DNA from: Nitrosomonas sp.
GTDB lineage: Bacteria > Pseudomonadota > Gammaproteobacteria > Burkholderiales > Nitrosomonadaceae
Assembly: GCF_024282095.1 (NCBI RefSeq)
Contig: NZ_JAMWZS010000007.1
Span: 1-64,000, forward strand
DNA length: 64,000 nucleotides
Direction: 5' to 3'
A program made the translations under genes and the position numbers. This document shows, in pieces, positions 45,229-56,178 of this stretch. The notes beneath the pieces are model-generated. The model was not told the DNA's origin. It saw nothing but the letters and a program-made list of their open reading frames with translations, and did no database searches. Positions within the stretch are counted from its first letter, which is position 1, and the number at the start of each line of letters is the position of its first letter.

Positions 45229-46626
45229 ATGCAACTTACTTTCTTAGGTGCAGTCGGTGAAGTGACCGGGTCCAGTTATCTTATTGAAACCGGAACCATC
45301 CGCTTTTTAGTTGACTGCGGCATGTTTCAAGGTGGACGGGAAGCGGATAGAAAGAACCGCACCGCATTTAGATTCGATCCGAAAACCATCGATTTTGTCT
45401 TGCTAACCCATGCCCATATTGATCATTCCGGTTTACTGCCGCGTTTGAGCGCATGGGGCTTCCGCGGCCCGGTTTATTGCACGGCGGCAACTGCGGATTT
45501 ACTCCAGGTCATGCTCAAAGACAGTGCGCATATTCAGGAAAAAGAAATCGAGTGGCGCAATAAATCGCGCCATCGCAGCCGATCAACGCAGGAGCTCGCA
45601 CCGCTCTATACCGTCACGCAGGCCGAAGCGCTCCTGAAGCAATTAAACCGTGTGGATTACGATACGGACATTTCACCCCACCCTTCCATACACTGCTGTT
45701 TCCGTGATGCCGGACATATTCTGGGTTCATCCATCATTGAACTCTGGGTCAAGCAACATTCAGGGCACAAAAAAATTGTATTCTCCGGTGATCTGGGCCA
45801 ACCCGGTCATCCGATTGTGCGCGATCCCACACCCATTGAACAAGCGGATATCCTGTTGATCGAATCAACCTACGGTAACCGCTTGCACCGCAATATGTCC
45901 GACACGACCGACGAATTGGTTTATGCCATCAACGATACACTGGTGCATAAAGGCGGCAACGTGATCATCCCGGCTTTTACCGTGGGCAGAACTCAAGATC
46001 TATTGTTCCTGCTGACCGATCTGTATCGTCAGGGTAAGCTGGGCGACATGGATATTTATGTGGATTCACCGATGGCTCGGGCAGCAACAGAAATCACGCT
46101 CAAACATATTGCACTGCTGGATCAGGAAACTTCGGAAGCATTGCAGTGGATAAATCAAAGTGTGCAAAAACCCCGCATTCACTTTGTGCAGGATATTGAA
46201 GAATCCATGCAGCTCAACCAGATGAAGCACGGCATCATCATCATTTCAGCCAGCGGCATGTGCGATGCCGGACGCATCAAACATCACCTCAAATATAATC
46301 TTGACAGACCCGAGTGCAGCATATTGATCACCGGGTTTCAGGCTGCGAGAACGCTGGGAAGGCGATTAGTGGATGGTGCCAGGCAAGTCAAAATTTATGG
46401 CCAGGATGTTCGCGTAAGAGCCACTATTTATACCATTGGCGGACTGTCAGCACACGCCGATCAAGCGGATTTAATCCACTGGTTGAGTCACTTCCGGACA
46501 ATGCCCGAGAAAATTTTTGTGGTACACGGCGAGCCTGGTAACGCTTCTGCTCTGGTTACCGCCATTGAGCAAAAACTGCACTGGAATGCGTGCGTTCCGG
46601 AACAGCTATCAACCATCTCTTGCTAG
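45229..46626 (+). CDS. Beta-CASP metallo-beta-lactamase RNase
   Basis: A 465-residue nuclease of the CPSF73-like bacterial group. LTHAHIDHSGLLPRLSAWGF is the HxHxDH zinc motif, CCFRDAGHILGSSIIELWV and FSGDLGQPGHPIVRDP are further MBL motifs. PAFTVGRTQDLLFLL starts the beta-CASP domain, IISASGMCDAGRIKHHL and IGGLSAHADQADLIHWL (RMMBL) follow. It probably processes or degrades RNA. No partner domain, no signal peptide. Confidence 0.93.
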   Translation: MQLTFLGAVGEVTGSSYLIETGTIRFLVDCGMFQGGREADRKNRTAFRFDPKTIDFVLLTHAHIDHSGLLPRLSAWGFRGPVYCTAATADLLQVMLKDSAHIQEKEIEWRNKSRHRSRSTQELAPLYTVTQAEALLKQLNRVDYDTDISPHPSIHCCFRDAGHILGSSIIELWVKQHSGHKKIVFSGDLGQPGHPIVRDPTPIEQADILLIESTYGNRLHRNMSDTTDELVYAINDTLVHKGGNVIIPAFTVGRTQDLLFLLTDLYRQGKLGDMDIYVDSPMARAATEITLKHIALLDQETSEALQWINQSVQKPRIHFVQDIEESMQLNQMKHGIIIISASGMCDAGRIKHHLKYNLDRPECSILITGFQAARTLGRRLVDGARQVKIYGQDVRVRATIYTIGGLSAHADQADLIHWLSHFRTMPEKIFVVHGEPGNASALVTAIEQKLHWNACVPEQLSTISC

Positions 46627-46657
46627 CGGATCGCTGAAATCCGGACTGAAATAAATC

Positions 46658-47881
46658 TCACACGCCTTGTATTGTATTGACATCAAGCTGCCACTTAAGC
46701 GGATCTTCAATACTCTCAATACTATCCGTGCCTTTTGATAAATCTAGAATTTCCATGGGGATATGTGTATTGGCGCGAGTGGAAAAGAAAACCTTGATAA
46801 TGGGCGTGGTTAAGCTTTTTTTCGATTGTTCAATGACGACACCAAGCCTGCCGGATTTGAGTCTTAACAAAGTACCGTTGGGATAAATACCGATTGTTTT
46901 AACAAAAGCATGAAAAATAACCTCATCAAAATGACCGTCTTTCCATGACGCCATTTTGCGTATTGATTCAGCAGGCCCCCAGGCTTTTTTGTAGCAACGA
47001 TCCGAGCTGATCGCATCGTATACATCACAAACCGCCCCCATACGCGCATATAAAGTCAGTGCATCGTTTGATAATTTTTCCGGATACCCTCGCCCATCCA
47101 CACGTTCATGGTGATGCAAACAGACATCCAGGGCTACTTCGTCAACTTGATAACATGATTTCAGTATTTCCCAACCGCGTTGCGGGTGCTGCTTAACCAG
47201 ATTAAATTCTTCGTCCGTCAGCTTATCGGGTTTATTCAATACATCGCTCGGTATCGCCATTTTCCCGATATCATGCAGCAATCCGGCAACGCCAACCTGT
47301 TTGAGCTGATCGCCACTCAAATCCAATTGCCTGCCCAGCGCAACCATGAGCATACACACTGCAACCGAATGCAGGTAGGTATATTCATCTGAATTTTTTA
47401 ATCGAATCAGACTGAGTAGCGCGTTGGTATTTCGTTCCAGCGATTGATTAATCTCATCAACCAACAAGGCAACCTCTTCGATTGCAACCGCTTTACCCAT
47501 GCGAACATCGCTAAACAGGGTCGTCACCACTTCTTTTGCTTTGTTATGTATTTTCTTTGCGGAATTTAATTCGTCTTCCATCGAGACCGGCGAGACAGGT
47601 TTTTTGGCCGGTCGCGGTGCCTCAACAGGTAGTTGAATTGCATCAGCATCCAACGCATCTGAAGATGCTGTCGGCTTTTCATCGACAGCAACAGCAACAT
47701 CCAGACCTTTGCTGGTATCAATCCATATCCCATCCAGATTGCAATTCAGCAGTTTGTCGAAATCTTTTTGATTGTCCAGTTTGAATGATTTTCGCCAGAA
47801 TGGATGTTCCAACCAATTCCCGCGGATCTCATGAATATACATGCCGAGTCGAACATCATCAGTTTTTATCTTTTTTATCAT
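46658..47881 (-). CDS. HD-GYP c-di-GMP phosphodiesterase
   Basis: A 407-residue enzyme. The N-terminal DUF3391 domain (KTDDVRLGMYIHEIRGNWLEHPFWRKSFKL) covers about 1-130. The HD-GYP domain has SVAVCMLMVALGRQL, LLHDIGKMAIPSDVL (HD), LHHHERVDGRGYPEKL (HHE and GYP) and MGAVCDVYDAISSDRCYK, all metal and substrate positions. It should hydrolyse c-di-GMP. It is one of three c-di-GMP-related genes in the window. Convergent with the beta-CASP gene. Confidence 0.95.
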   Translation of the reverse strand: MIKKIKTDDVRLGMYIHEIRGNWLEHPFWRKSFKLDNQKDFDKLLNCNLDGIWIDTSKGLDVAVAVDEKPTASSDALDADAIQLPVEAPRPAKKPVSPVSMEDELNSAKKIHNKAKEVVTTLFSDVRMGKAVAIEEVALLVDEINQSLERNTNALLSLIRLKNSDEYTYLHSVAVCMLMVALGRQLDLSGDQLKQVGVAGLLHDIGKMAIPSDVLNKPDKLTDEEFNLVKQHPQRGWEILKSCYQVDEVALDVCLHHHERVDGRGYPEKLSNDALTLYARMGAVCDVYDAISSDRCYKKAWGPAESIRKMASWKDGHFDEVIFHAFVKTIGIYPNGTLLRLKSGRLGVVIEQSKKSLTTPIIKVFFSTRANTHIPMEILDLSKGTDSIESIEDPLKWQLDVNTIQGV

Positions 47882-47987
47882 AGAACTGACTCAATATAGA
47901 AAAATAACTTTGTTAGTCGATTATCCACTATGCCAATTGATTCTGATGCATTCAACCACTGCGATCTCTTTCAGATCCACCCAGCGA

Positions 47988-50750
47988 TTATCTCAACTTA
48001 CTGAGTTGCTCTTTCAGCTTATCCAATTTCGCATCGAAACCCGCTAATCGCTCCTGTTCCTGCGCCACGACATTTGCGGGTGCACGTTCCACAAAGCTGG
48101 GGTTAGTCAGTTTTGATCTTGCTTTAGTAACTTCTATTTCAATCCGCGCGATTTCTTTCATCAAACGCTCGCGTTCAACTTTCACATCAATTTCAACTTT
48201 CAGCATGAGCCGAAATTCACCCACGATAGAAACCGGCGCATCGACATTGGGTAATTCGTCCTGCTTAAAATCAATTTCCGCTAATTTTGCCAGCGCCAGC
48301 AAATAAGGTGAAAATTCCGTCAAAACCGAGTGATTGCCTGTTGCCAATAATGGCACCCGTAGCGCCGGAGACAGATTCATTTCACTGCGCAGTGTACGAC
48401 ACGCATTGATGATGTCTTTCAGCAAAGCAATCGACTGTATGGCATTGTTATCTATTTTAGCCGCATCAGTTTTTGGATAGGGCTGACACATAATGCTCTC
48501 ACCTGTTTTCCCTGCCAGGGGCGCAACTTTCTGCCACAGTTCCTCGGTAATGAATGGAATGACCGGATGCGCAAGCCGCAGCATGGCTTCCAATACCCGC
48601 ACCAGGGTACGGCGTGTCGCGCGCTGCACCGAATCCTGGTCGCTATTTAACTGCACTTTAGCAAATTCAACATACCAATCACAATATTCATCCCATACCA
48701 GTTCGTAAATTTCACGCGCCACCAGATCAAAACGATAATTGCCGAATGCCTGTTCAACGGCATGCTCCGCCTGCTGCAGGCGACTGATCATCCATTGATC
48801 GGGAGCGGAATAACGCAATGGCAATGTATCATCCAGCCCGGTATCTTTGCCTTCGCAATTCATCAACACATAGCGGGTTGCGTTCCACAGTTTGTTACAA
48901 AAATTCCGGTAACCTTCGCACCGTTGCATATCAAATTTGATATCACGACCGTGCGAAGCCAGACTGGCGAAAGTAAAACGCAAGGCATCGGTTCCAAAAG
49001 CCGGAATTCCATCGGGGAAATGTTTACGGGTATTTTTTTCAATGGACTCGGCCTGTTTGGGATTCATCAATCCTGTCGTGCGCTTTGCCAGCAAATCGGA
49101 TAGCGTGATGCCATCGATCAGATCCAGCGGATCCAGCACATTACCCTTGGATTTACTCATTTTCTGGCCTTCGGCATCGCGAATCAGGCCGGTGATATAC
49201 ACCTCCTTAAAGGGCACTTTGCCGGTGAAATGCAGCGACATCATCACCATACGCGCCACCCAGAAGAAAATGATGTCAAAACCGGTGATGAGCACCGAAG
49301 TCGGCAGGAATGTTTTCAGTTCCGGCGTTTCATCCGGCCAGCCCAATGTCGAGAATGGCCACAGTGCGGATGAAAACCACGTATCCAGTACATCGTCGTC
49401 TTGTGTCAGGTCATTTTTACCGGAGAGTTGCTGCGCTTCTTCCAGCGTATGCGCTACAGTGACGTTGCCGTCTTCGTCGTACCATGCCGGAATGCGGTGT
49501 CCCCACCACAGTTGGCGCGAAATGCACCAATCCTGAATATTCTCCAGCCATTGATTGTAAACATGCGCCCAGTTATCCGGCGTGAATTTAACCTCGCCAT
49601 GCGCAACCACTTCCAGTCCACGTCTGGCCAGGCCTTCCATCGCGACATACCATTGATCGGTCAGCATCGGTTCAATAATGGTATTGGTACGATCACCGCG
49701 CGGCGCCATCAGTTTATGCGGCTTGGTTTCAACCAGAAAGCCCTGCGCCTGCAGGTCGGCGATAATCTTTTTCCTGGCATCAAAACGATCCATGCCCTGA
49801 TACTCGGTTGGCGCCAGCTCATTGATTTTTCCGTCCAAAGTGAAAATATTGATCGGAACCAAATGATGCCGCTGTCCGACCTGGTAATCATTAAAGTCGT
49901 GCGCCGGCGTAATCTTCACACAACCGGTGCCAAATTCCAGATCGACATAGGTATCCGCAATAATCGGAATGGTGCGTTCGCACAGCGGCAATCGCACATG
50001 ACGCCCAATCAGGTGCTGATAACGTGGATCGTCAGGATGCACCGCAACCGCCACATCCCCCAGCATGGTTTCAGGGCGGGTAGTCGCAACGATCAAAGCT
50101 TCTGCCTGATTTGTCTGGGCGCCATCGGCTTGTTCGACGGGGTAACGGATATGCCACATGGAGCCATTTTCTTCGGTCGATACCACTTCCAGATCGGACA
50201 CTGCGGTTTGCAATACCGGGTCCCAATTTACCAACCGTTTGCCGCGATAAATGAGTCCTTCACGATACAGGCGCACAAACACTTCAGTCACCGCACGTGA
50301 CAAAGCGGCATCCATGGTGAAACGTTCGCGTGTCCAGTCGCAGGAAGTACCCAGGCGCCGCATTTGCCGGGTGATGGTGGAACCGGATTCTTCCTTCCAT
50401 TGCCACACCCGCTGCAGAAACGCTTCCCGCCCCATTTCGCGGCGATCAAGATTTTGTTGATCCAGTTGGCGCTCAACCACGATTTGCGTAGCGATACCGG
50501 CATGATCGGTACCCGGTTGCCATAACGTGTTATCGCCCAACATGCGATGATAGCGCGTCAACGCATCCATCAAAGTATGTTGGAACGCATGGCCCATATG
50601 CAACGTGCCCGTCACATTGGGCGGCGGCAGCATAATGCAATACGCGGATTGGCCTGTTGCAGCTATTGGCTTGAAATAACCTGTTGATTCCCAGATCGAA
50701 TACCAACGGTCTTCAATATGTTTCGGGTCAAAACTTTTTTCGAGTTCCAT
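47988..50750 (-). CDS. valS: Valyl-tRNA synthetase
   Basis: A 920-residue class I synthetase. [18 protein letters not shown] holds the HIGH motif, [16 protein letters not shown] the KMSKS motif, and the editing domain lies between ([19 protein letters not shown]). The C-terminal coiled coil ([26 protein letters not shown]...) is the usual tRNA-binding arm. ATG at 50750 (MELEKSFDP) is likely; the frame extends to 50792. Length fits. Confidence 0.96.
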   Translation of the reverse strand: MELEKSFDPKHIEDRWYSIWESTGYFKPIAATGQSAYCIMLPPPNVTGTLHMGHAFQHTLMDALTRYHRMLGDNTLWQPGTDHAGIATQIVVERQLDQQNLDRREMGREAFLQRVWQWKEESGSTITRQMRRLGTSCDWTRERFTMDAALSRAVTEVFVRLYREGLIYRGKRLVNWDPVLQTAVSDLEVVSTEENGSMWHIRYPVEQADGAQTNQAEALIVATTRPETMLGDVAVAVHPDDPRYQHLIGRHVRLPLCERTIPIIADTYVDLEFGTGCVKITPAHDFNDYQVGQRHHLVPINIFTLDGKINELAPTEYQGMDRFDARKKIIADLQAQGFLVETKPHKLMAPRGDRTNTIIEPMLTDQWYVAMEGLARRGLEVVAHGEVKFTPDNWAHVYNQWLENIQDWCISRQLWWGHRIPAWYDEDGNVTVAHTLEEAQQLSGKNDLTQDDDVLDTWFSSALWPFSTLGWPDETPELKTFLPTSVLITGFDIIFFWVARMVMMSLHFTGKVPFKEVYITGLIRDAEGQKMSKSKGNVLDPLDLIDGITLSDLLAKRTTGLMNPKQAESIEKNTRKHFPDGIPAFGTDALRFTFASLASHGRDIKFDMQRCEGYRNFCNKLWNATRYVLMNCEGKDTGLDDTLPLRYSAPDQWMISRLQQAEHAVEQAFGNYRFDLVAREIYELVWDEYCDWYVEFAKVQLNSDQDSVQRATRRTLVRVLEAMLRLAHPVIPFITEELWQKVAPLAGKTGESIMCQPYPKTDAAKIDNNAIQSIALLKDIINACRTLRSEMNLSPALRVPLLATGNHSVLTEFSPYLLALAKLAEIDFKQDELPNVDAPVSIVGEFRLMLKVEIDVKVERERLMKEIARIEIEVTKARSKLTNPSFVERAPANVVAQEQERLAGFDAKLDKLKEQLSKLR

Positions 50751-50911
50751 GGAATTTAAAGTTGGATTAAATGGTACAAACAAGGCTGTCATTATAGCGG
50801 ATGACCTATCGGCACGTATGCTAAGCGGCAGATTCTATTTTCAATCTACACCACTTTACCGGTGATATCTGTCAGATGGAACACATAAAGAACGTAAGTT
50901 TTTGAGTGCAA

Positions 50912-51268
50912 CTATTTGACTTGACCAGTCAGACGAACCTCCAACGCATTCGCTAAAGCTTTTCTATCCGACGTATCCATTTCTATATGGACATCTTCCA
51001 GCGCAGCATCCAGTATCTGTTGGATAGATTTCCGGCGCTTCGGTTGCGGCTGTATCACCGACGGGTGAAGTATCACGATTTCAGTGAGTGTAGGTATGTC
51101 ATCCGACTCCGCTGCCGGCAAAATTCCATCCGCTGGGGAAATGTCCGGTGCAGTAGCCGCGCCCGGATGCGTTATTCTGCCCTGACTTTGGTATTTATTC
51201 AGTAAATTACTAAACTTAGCCAATATCTTGGCATCATCGAGATTTGTTGTATCGTTATCTTCGTTCAT
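50912..51268 (-). CDS. Protein of unknown function between holC and valS
   Basis: A 118-residue protein, mostly disordered in its middle part (Pro/Ala/Asp-rich residues 35-65), with a short predicted helix at the N-terminus (DDAKILAKFSNLLNKYQ) and a C-terminal helix region (SIQQILDAALEDVHIEMDTSDRKALANALEVRL). No family recognised. It follows holC by 27 bases, so probably in the pepA-holC-valS region operon. Confidence 0.65.
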   Translation of the reverse strand: MNEDNDTTNLDDAKILAKFSNLLNKYQSQGRITHPGAATAPDISPADGILPAAESDDIPTLTEIVILHPSVIQPQPKRRKSIQQILDAALEDVHIEMDTSDRKALANALEVRLTGQVK

Positions 51269-51295
51269 GATAAAAAGACCGTCATTGCCACGGTT

Positions 51296-51736
51296 TTACT
51301 CAACAGGCCGTTCATCATCAAGATTGTAATGCTGGATCTCGTAGCCGGCATCTTTGTAGAAACGGTAGCGCTCACGGGCAGCCAGCTTGTCTTCGTGCGC
51401 AACACCTGCAATCTCGATCAGTCTGTCAAATTGATCAAACAAAGGTGGCAATTGATAATGCAGATTAAGCAGCACATCAAAATGCTCACCCGGATCTATC
51501 CGGTCGCTCAAAATCACCGGTGTCATACCGATCATTTGTTCGTCACCCTGCTTAGCACAATGTGGAATAAAGCTGGTAGCGGAAAACGTCCACAGCAATT
51601 CATCGAGCTGCTTAATTAACGCCGTATCCGGTGTATAGATCATTATGCTCATTTTTTGTTGTACCGCCTTAGCACATAGCCGACAAGCCGTTTTCAACTT
51701 ATCATCGGACCCTGAATAGAAGAAAATTTGCGTCAT
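51296..51736 (-). CDS. holC: DNA polymerase III subunit chi
   Basis: A 146-residue chi subunit linking the clamp-loader to SSB. Motifs: MTQIFFYSGSDDKLKTACRLCAKAVQQKMSIMIYTPD (parts), LDELLWTFSATSFIPH, and the C-terminal ERYRFYKDAGYEIQHYNLD. The ATG at 51736 gives the family's normal start; the frame extends to 51823. It lies between pepA and valS, as in many proteobacteria. Confidence 0.95.
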   Translation of the reverse strand: MTQIFFYSGSDDKLKTACRLCAKAVQQKMSIMIYTPDTALIKQLDELLWTFSATSFIPHCAKQGDEQMIGMTPVILSDRIDPGEHFDVLLNLHYQLPPLFDQFDRLIEIAGVAHEDKLAARERYRFYKDAGYEIQHYNLDDERPVE

Positions 51737-51853
51737 CGAATCATCAATATGCATTGCATACAAGAAAGAATCACACTTGCTGATTAATTTACAAACGCAT
51801 GGAATGATTCCATTGACCCTCACCCACTAATCAGCAAGCTTTCAGAACCCCAT

Positions 51854-53353
51854 CTAGTTAGCCGCAGCTTTAGCCTGCGCAATCAAAAACTGCGTTAACA
51901 GCGGCACAGGACGCCCGGTTGAGCCTTTCTCCTTACCGGATTTCCATGCTGTGCCTGCGATATCCAGATGCGCCCAGCGATATTTCTTGGTAAATCGCGA
52001 CAAAAAGCAGGCAGCCGTAATGGTTCCGGCAGCCCGCCCACCGATATTGGCGATATCTGCGAAGTTACTTCTCAATAGATCCTGATATTCATCCCACAAA
52101 GGTAACTGCCAGGCACGATCACCCGCTTGCTCGCCAGCAGATAGCAGTTCTGCGGCCAACGCATCATCATTACTCATCAGTCCCGTCGTAAAATTCCCCA
52201 GCGCAATCACACATGCGCCGGTCAATGTAGCGATATCAATCACTGCTTTCGGGTTATAGCGCTCCGCATAAGTTAATGCATCGCATAGAATCAGCCGTCC
52301 TTCTGCATCGGTATTCAGAATCTCGATCGTTTGACCGGACATACTGGTTACCACGTCGCCTGGTTTAGCCGCCTTACCACTGGGCATATTCTCAGTGGTA
52401 GGAATGATTCCGACCACATTGATCGGCAATTTCATTTCAGCGATCGCATGCAGTGTTCCCAGCACACTGCCGGCACCGCTCATATCAAATTTCATCTCAT
52501 CCATATCGGCACCGGGTTTGAGTGAAATACCGCCGGTATCAAAAGTCACTCCCTTCCCTACCAATACGATGGGATGCTCTTTTTTTCCTGATCCGTGATA
52601 TTCCAGCACAATCAGCTTGGCCGGCTGTTCACTGCCGCTCGCCACAGCCAGCAGCGAGCCCATGCCCAGTTTTTCCATATCTTTTTCTTCCAATACCGAT
52701 GCTTTCATTTTATGGGTTTTGGCAAGATCTTTAGCCTGTTTGGCAAGATATGTCGGGGTGCAAATATTCGGTGCAAGATTACCGAGGTCTTTTGCCAGAC
52801 TCATACCTTGTGCAATCGCCAAACCTTGCTGCATAGCGACTTCACAAGCGGCCAATTCAGCACGGTCATCAATGCATAACACCATCTTGCGTAAATTGCC
52901 CGGGGCGTTATCCGGCTTACTTTTCAACTGATCAAATCGGTAGCTACTGCCGGTTGCGGCGATAACAGTTTGTGTAACCTTCCATTCGTTGCTCCGTCCC
53001 TTAACAGGAAAATCGGACAAAAACACCGTTGCGTCAGCAACCGCTATTTTTTGTAAAGCACTGAATATAGTATTGAGTGCCGTCAAGAACGTTTTTTCCT
53101 TGAACTCCTGCTCCTTACCCAATCCAATCAACAAAACCCTTTTGAATTGAGTATCCGGTACATTATGCAATAACAATGACGTATTGGTCTTGCCATCCAT
53201 GTCACCGAGTGCAAGGATATTTTTAATATACCCTTGCGTGATTTTATCCAGGATCTTAGCCGAATCCGTCTGTTTTTTTGATTCAAAAATACCGATCACC
53301 GCACAGGCTCCGCGTTGTTTCTCCGGGGTTCCTATTTTTATTCCAAAATCCAC
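51854..53353 (-). CDS. pepA: Leucyl aminopeptidase
   Basis: A 499-residue M17 dimetal aminopeptidase. VGKGVTFDTGGISLKPGADMDEMKFDMSGAGSV and NTDAEGRLILCDALTYAE hold the metal ligands and catalytic residues. The GTG at 53353, with AAAGGAG a few bases upstream, gives MDFGIKIGTPEKQRG; an ATG at 53389 would add 12 residues without a site. It lies upstream of holC, and in some bacteria also acts as a DNA-binding regulator. Confidence 0.95.
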   Translation of the reverse strand: MDFGIKIGTPEKQRGACAVIGIFESKKQTDSAKILDKITQGYIKNILALGDMDGKTNTSLLLHNVPDTQFKRVLLIGLGKEQEFKEKTFLTALNTIFSALQKIAVADATVFLSDFPVKGRSNEWKVTQTVIAATGSSYRFDQLKSKPDNAPGNLRKMVLCIDDRAELAACEVAMQQGLAIAQGMSLAKDLGNLAPNICTPTYLAKQAKDLAKTHKMKASVLEEKDMEKLGMGSLLAVASGSEQPAKLIVLEYHGSGKKEHPIVLVGKGVTFDTGGISLKPGADMDEMKFDMSGAGSVLGTLHAIAEMKLPINVVGIIPTTENMPSGKAAKPGDVVTSMSGQTIEILNTDAEGRLILCDALTYAERYNPKAVIDIATLTGACVIALGNFTTGLMSNDDALAAELLSAGEQAGDRAWQLPLWDEYQDLLRSNFADIANIGGRAAGTITAACFLSRFTKKYRWAHLDIAGTAWKSGKEKGSTGRPVPLLTQFLIAQAKAAAN

Positions 53354-53686
53354 ATCAGACTCCTTTATCAAGAATTTTCTTTTAAGCAACTCGCTTATAC
53401 AGATTTATACCATTTAATCTATGGAATATTAGTCATCTTATAACCGCTTTGTTCCAAATAATCAAAACAATTTCACGAAAAAACCAACAGCGTAGCATTC
53501 GCTTAACCAAAAGAATAAGTAATGAATTCCTACCATACCAATAGGGATAAGACGGATAATCCCCATCAGTTCTCACAAATAATTCTCTTGAAAATGAGTG
53601 AGAATGCTATCTTTATAATATAATAGAAAATAATCATTCAATTATTCAATACTATATAAGTGTTATCTAATTTTAAGGATAATAAA

Positions 53687-55147
53687 GTGCTTGACGATAA
53701 ATTGAAATCACGACTTAATTTTTGCACAACACTTCCAAGTCTGCCCGCAGTTGCTATCAGAATCATTGAATTGGCGAATGATCCTGATGCAGATATAGGA
53801 GCTGCCTGCCAATATATTTCATTGGATCCGGTGCTTGCCGCAAAATTACTTAAAACAGCGAATGCACCTTTATATAAATCCCGCCGCGTCGCAACCAATA
53901 TCCGGCAGGCGGTCAGCATTCTTGGCACGCATTCGGTCATCGTCATTGCCCTGTCTTTTACATTAGCCAATTCACTGATGAAGAAACCGGTGTCGAGCAA
54001 TCTACCGGATTTTGATAACGATATGTTTTGGCGTCGGTCTATTACGTCAGCACTTGCCTGCCGCGCACTCGGAGAAAAGCTGAGTCTAAACTTTCTGGAT
54101 GATTTGTTTCTAGCCGGATTAGTACAAGAAATCGGCATCCTGGCCTTCTCATCCATCATGCCCGAAGAATATGGCAAAATCTTTTCGTCGACTGCTGATC
54201 ACGACTTACTACTTAAAAAAGAGCGTGAAACATTTGGTGCCGGACACGATGAACTGGGTTGCGCACTGTTGCAAAAATGGCACATTCCTGATTATATCGC
54301 CCTGGCTTGCATCGCCAGTCATAACCAACCGGAACCCAAAGATTTGGGACCCAACCTTCAGTCTTGTGTCGCGGTATCTCGTTACCTGGCGGATTATTTT
54401 CTTGCTCCGCAAGAAACTGAAAAAATGACGGCCTTGACAGAAGCGGCCAAAAATTGGCTTGGGCTTGACGATGCTGCGCTGGTGGATGTGATTAAACTCA
54501 TGGAAGTTGGCTTAAAATCCGTCGAGGAATTATTTGATATCCGTATTCATCATTCCGCCGGAGCGGCAGAAATCATGGCTGCAGCCAAAGAATTGCTGAT
54601 AATACACAGTCTGTCGAGAGTGAAGGAGTTGGAAGAGAAGTCGCAACGCGACGGCTTGACCGGCGCTCATAATCGAATCTATTTTGATGAAACATTGCGG
54701 CGTGAATTTAATTTATCCGTGCAATATAATCTCCCGCTCACCATTGCCATCATCGACCTGGATCATTTTAAGCAAGTGAACGATACCCACGGACATCTCG
54801 CAGGCGACTCGCTGTTGGTCACTGTCGTCAGTACAATTTACGAGCAAATGCGCCAGGACGATACACTCAGCCGCTATGGCGGTGAAGAGTTTGCCTTAAT
54901 CTTACCAGGCACAACACTGGCTGCTTCAAGAAATCTTATTTCCCGATTAAAAGACGCGATTGCAGCCATTGACTATAAATTGGATGATCATTACACCATT
55001 CATATTACCGCTTCTATTGGTGTCGCCTCCAATGAAAAAGACGCAGCGCATTTTCACGCACCGCTGGATATGATTAAAGCCGCTGACTCCGCACTGTATG
55101 CCGCAAAACATGCGGGCCGCAATCAGATCATCGAATGGAGCCCATGA
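53687..55147 (+). CDS. HDOD-GGDEF diguanylate cyclase
   Basis: A 486-residue cytoplasmic signalling protein. Residues 8-210 are an HDOD domain (LPSLPAVAIRIIELANDPDADIGA, ISLDPVLAAKLLKTANAPLY, FLAGLVQEIGILA), and 310-485 a GGDEF domain: RDGLTGAHNRIYFDE, IDLDHFKQVNDTHGHLAGD and YGGEEFALILPGT (GGEEF active site). No RxxD inhibitory site is obvious. GTG at 53687 has AAGGA upstream; GTG 53660 is an alternative. It should make c-di-GMP in response to an HDOD-sensed signal. serB follows, with 52 bases between. Confidence 0.93.
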   Translation: MLDDKLKSRLNFCTTLPSLPAVAIRIIELANDPDADIGAACQYISLDPVLAAKLLKTANAPLYKSRRVATNIRQAVSILGTHSVIVIALSFTLANSLMKKPVSSNLPDFDNDMFWRRSITSALACRALGEKLSLNFLDDLFLAGLVQEIGILAFSSIMPEEYGKIFSSTADHDLLLKKERETFGAGHDELGCALLQKWHIPDYIALACIASHNQPEPKDLGPNLQSCVAVSRYLADYFLAPQETEKMTALTEAAKNWLGLDDAALVDVIKLMEVGLKSVEELFDIRIHHSAGAAEIMAAAKELLIIHSLSRVKELEEKSQRDGLTGAHNRIYFDETLRREFNLSVQYNLPLTIAIIDLDHFKQVNDTHGHLAGDSLLVTVVSTIYEQMRQDDTLSRYGGEEFALILPGTTLAASRNLISRLKDAIAAIDYKLDDHYTIHITASIGVASNEKDAAHFHAPLDMIKAADSALYAAKHAGRNQIIEWSP

Positions 55148-55199
55148 TGAATTCTCCATTTTCATCCGGCCCTTGCACATTACAAATTATTATCTACTT

Positions 55200-56039
55200 A
55201 TGAATCTAGTTATCCAAGGATTGGAAGTTAGTAACAGTGATTTACGGGCTCTCGCAAAACTCTCCCACGCAGATGGAATTGAACGAATTACCGGTCAAGC
55301 CTTTCGGCTGACAAACGCCACCGATACAACCGATGTAGCGGATTATTGTGCTGAAGCGACATTGGATTTTGCTTTTGTAAATCCCGATCGCAAACTCTCT
55401 GATTTCAGATTGATCGCAATGGATATGGACTCAACACTACTGGCAATTGAATCCATTGACGAAATTGCCGACATGCACAATATCAAACCACAAGTTGCTG
55501 CCATCACACTGCAAACCATGCGGGGTGAAATCAGCTTTGAAGAGAGCCTCACACGCCGCACCGCATTATTGCAAGGCCTGCCTCAAGAGGCGCTGCAGAG
55601 GGTTTATGATGAGCGTGTCCGGCTCAGCCCCGGTGCGGAAAAAATGTTGCAACAGGCTAAAATCGCCGGCTTAAAAACCATGGTCATTTCAGGCGGCTTT
55701 ACATTCTTTACTGAGCGGATTAAAGCACGGTTGGGATTCGATTATGCCGCCGCCAACGTATTGGAAATTGAGAATAACCGCTTAACCGGAAAAGTGATCG
55801 GGAAAATTATCGGCAGGGAAGGAAAAGCACAGGTATTAAAACAAGTGCGCGATGAGCTGGGAATTCAACGTGAACAGATTATCGCTATCGGCGATGGCGC
55901 CAATGATCTGGGCATGATGGGTGAAGCCGGAATCAGTATTGCTTATCACGCCAAACCGATCGTCAAAGACTATGCAACCTACTCGATCAATCATGTAGGG
56001 CTGGATGGTGTCACCAACCTATTTAGTCGCCCCGATTAG
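55200..56039 (+). CDS. serB: Phosphoserine phosphatase
   Basis: A 279-residue HAD-family phosphatase, last step of serine synthesis. DMDSTLLAIESIDEIADM holds the catalytic Asp; ERVRLSPGAEKML, MVISGGFTFFTERI and AIGDGANDLGMMGEAGISIAYHAKP are motifs II-IV. The N-terminal 60 residues form the ACT-like part. ATG at 55200 was chosen (MNLVIQGLE). The stop is followed 5 bases later by MITE-like copy B. Confidence 0.95.
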   Translation: MNLVIQGLEVSNSDLRALAKLSHADGIERITGQAFRLTNATDTTDVADYCAEATLDFAFVNPDRKLSDFRLIAMDMDSTLLAIESIDEIADMHNIKPQVAAITLQTMRGEISFEESLTRRTALLQGLPQEALQRVYDERVRLSPGAEKMLQQAKIAGLKTMVISGGFTFFTERIKARLGFDYAAANVLEIENNRLTGKVIGKIIGREGKAQVLKQVRDELGIQREQIIAIGDGANDLGMMGEAGISIAYHAKPIVKDYATYSINHVGLDGVTNLFSRPD

Positions 56040-56044
56040 CAGGC

Positions 56045-56173
56045 GTTGAGAAACGCTTTCGAGGCAGCCGATACCAGGCAAAAACAGGCGAAAAAGCGCA
56101 GTTTATGCGCGATGTAATGAGCATCTTGAACCTGTTTCTAACACCGTAGCGGCAACGCAAATAGTTTTTCAAC
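56045..56173 (-). repeat. MITE-like repeat, copy B
   Basis: 129 bp bounded by GTTGAGAAAC and GTTTTTCAAC. It runs in the opposite orientation to copy A (CAGGCGAAAAAGCGCAGTTTATGCGC). It begins 5 bases after serB and ends 5 bases before the malic enzyme stop, between convergent genes. Confidence 0.85.
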
Positions 56174-56178
56174 GACCT

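Noticed and set aside
49401-50300. Long 299-codon frame on the plus strand
   Set aside because: Fully antisense to valS; it reflects the codon pattern of the real gene.
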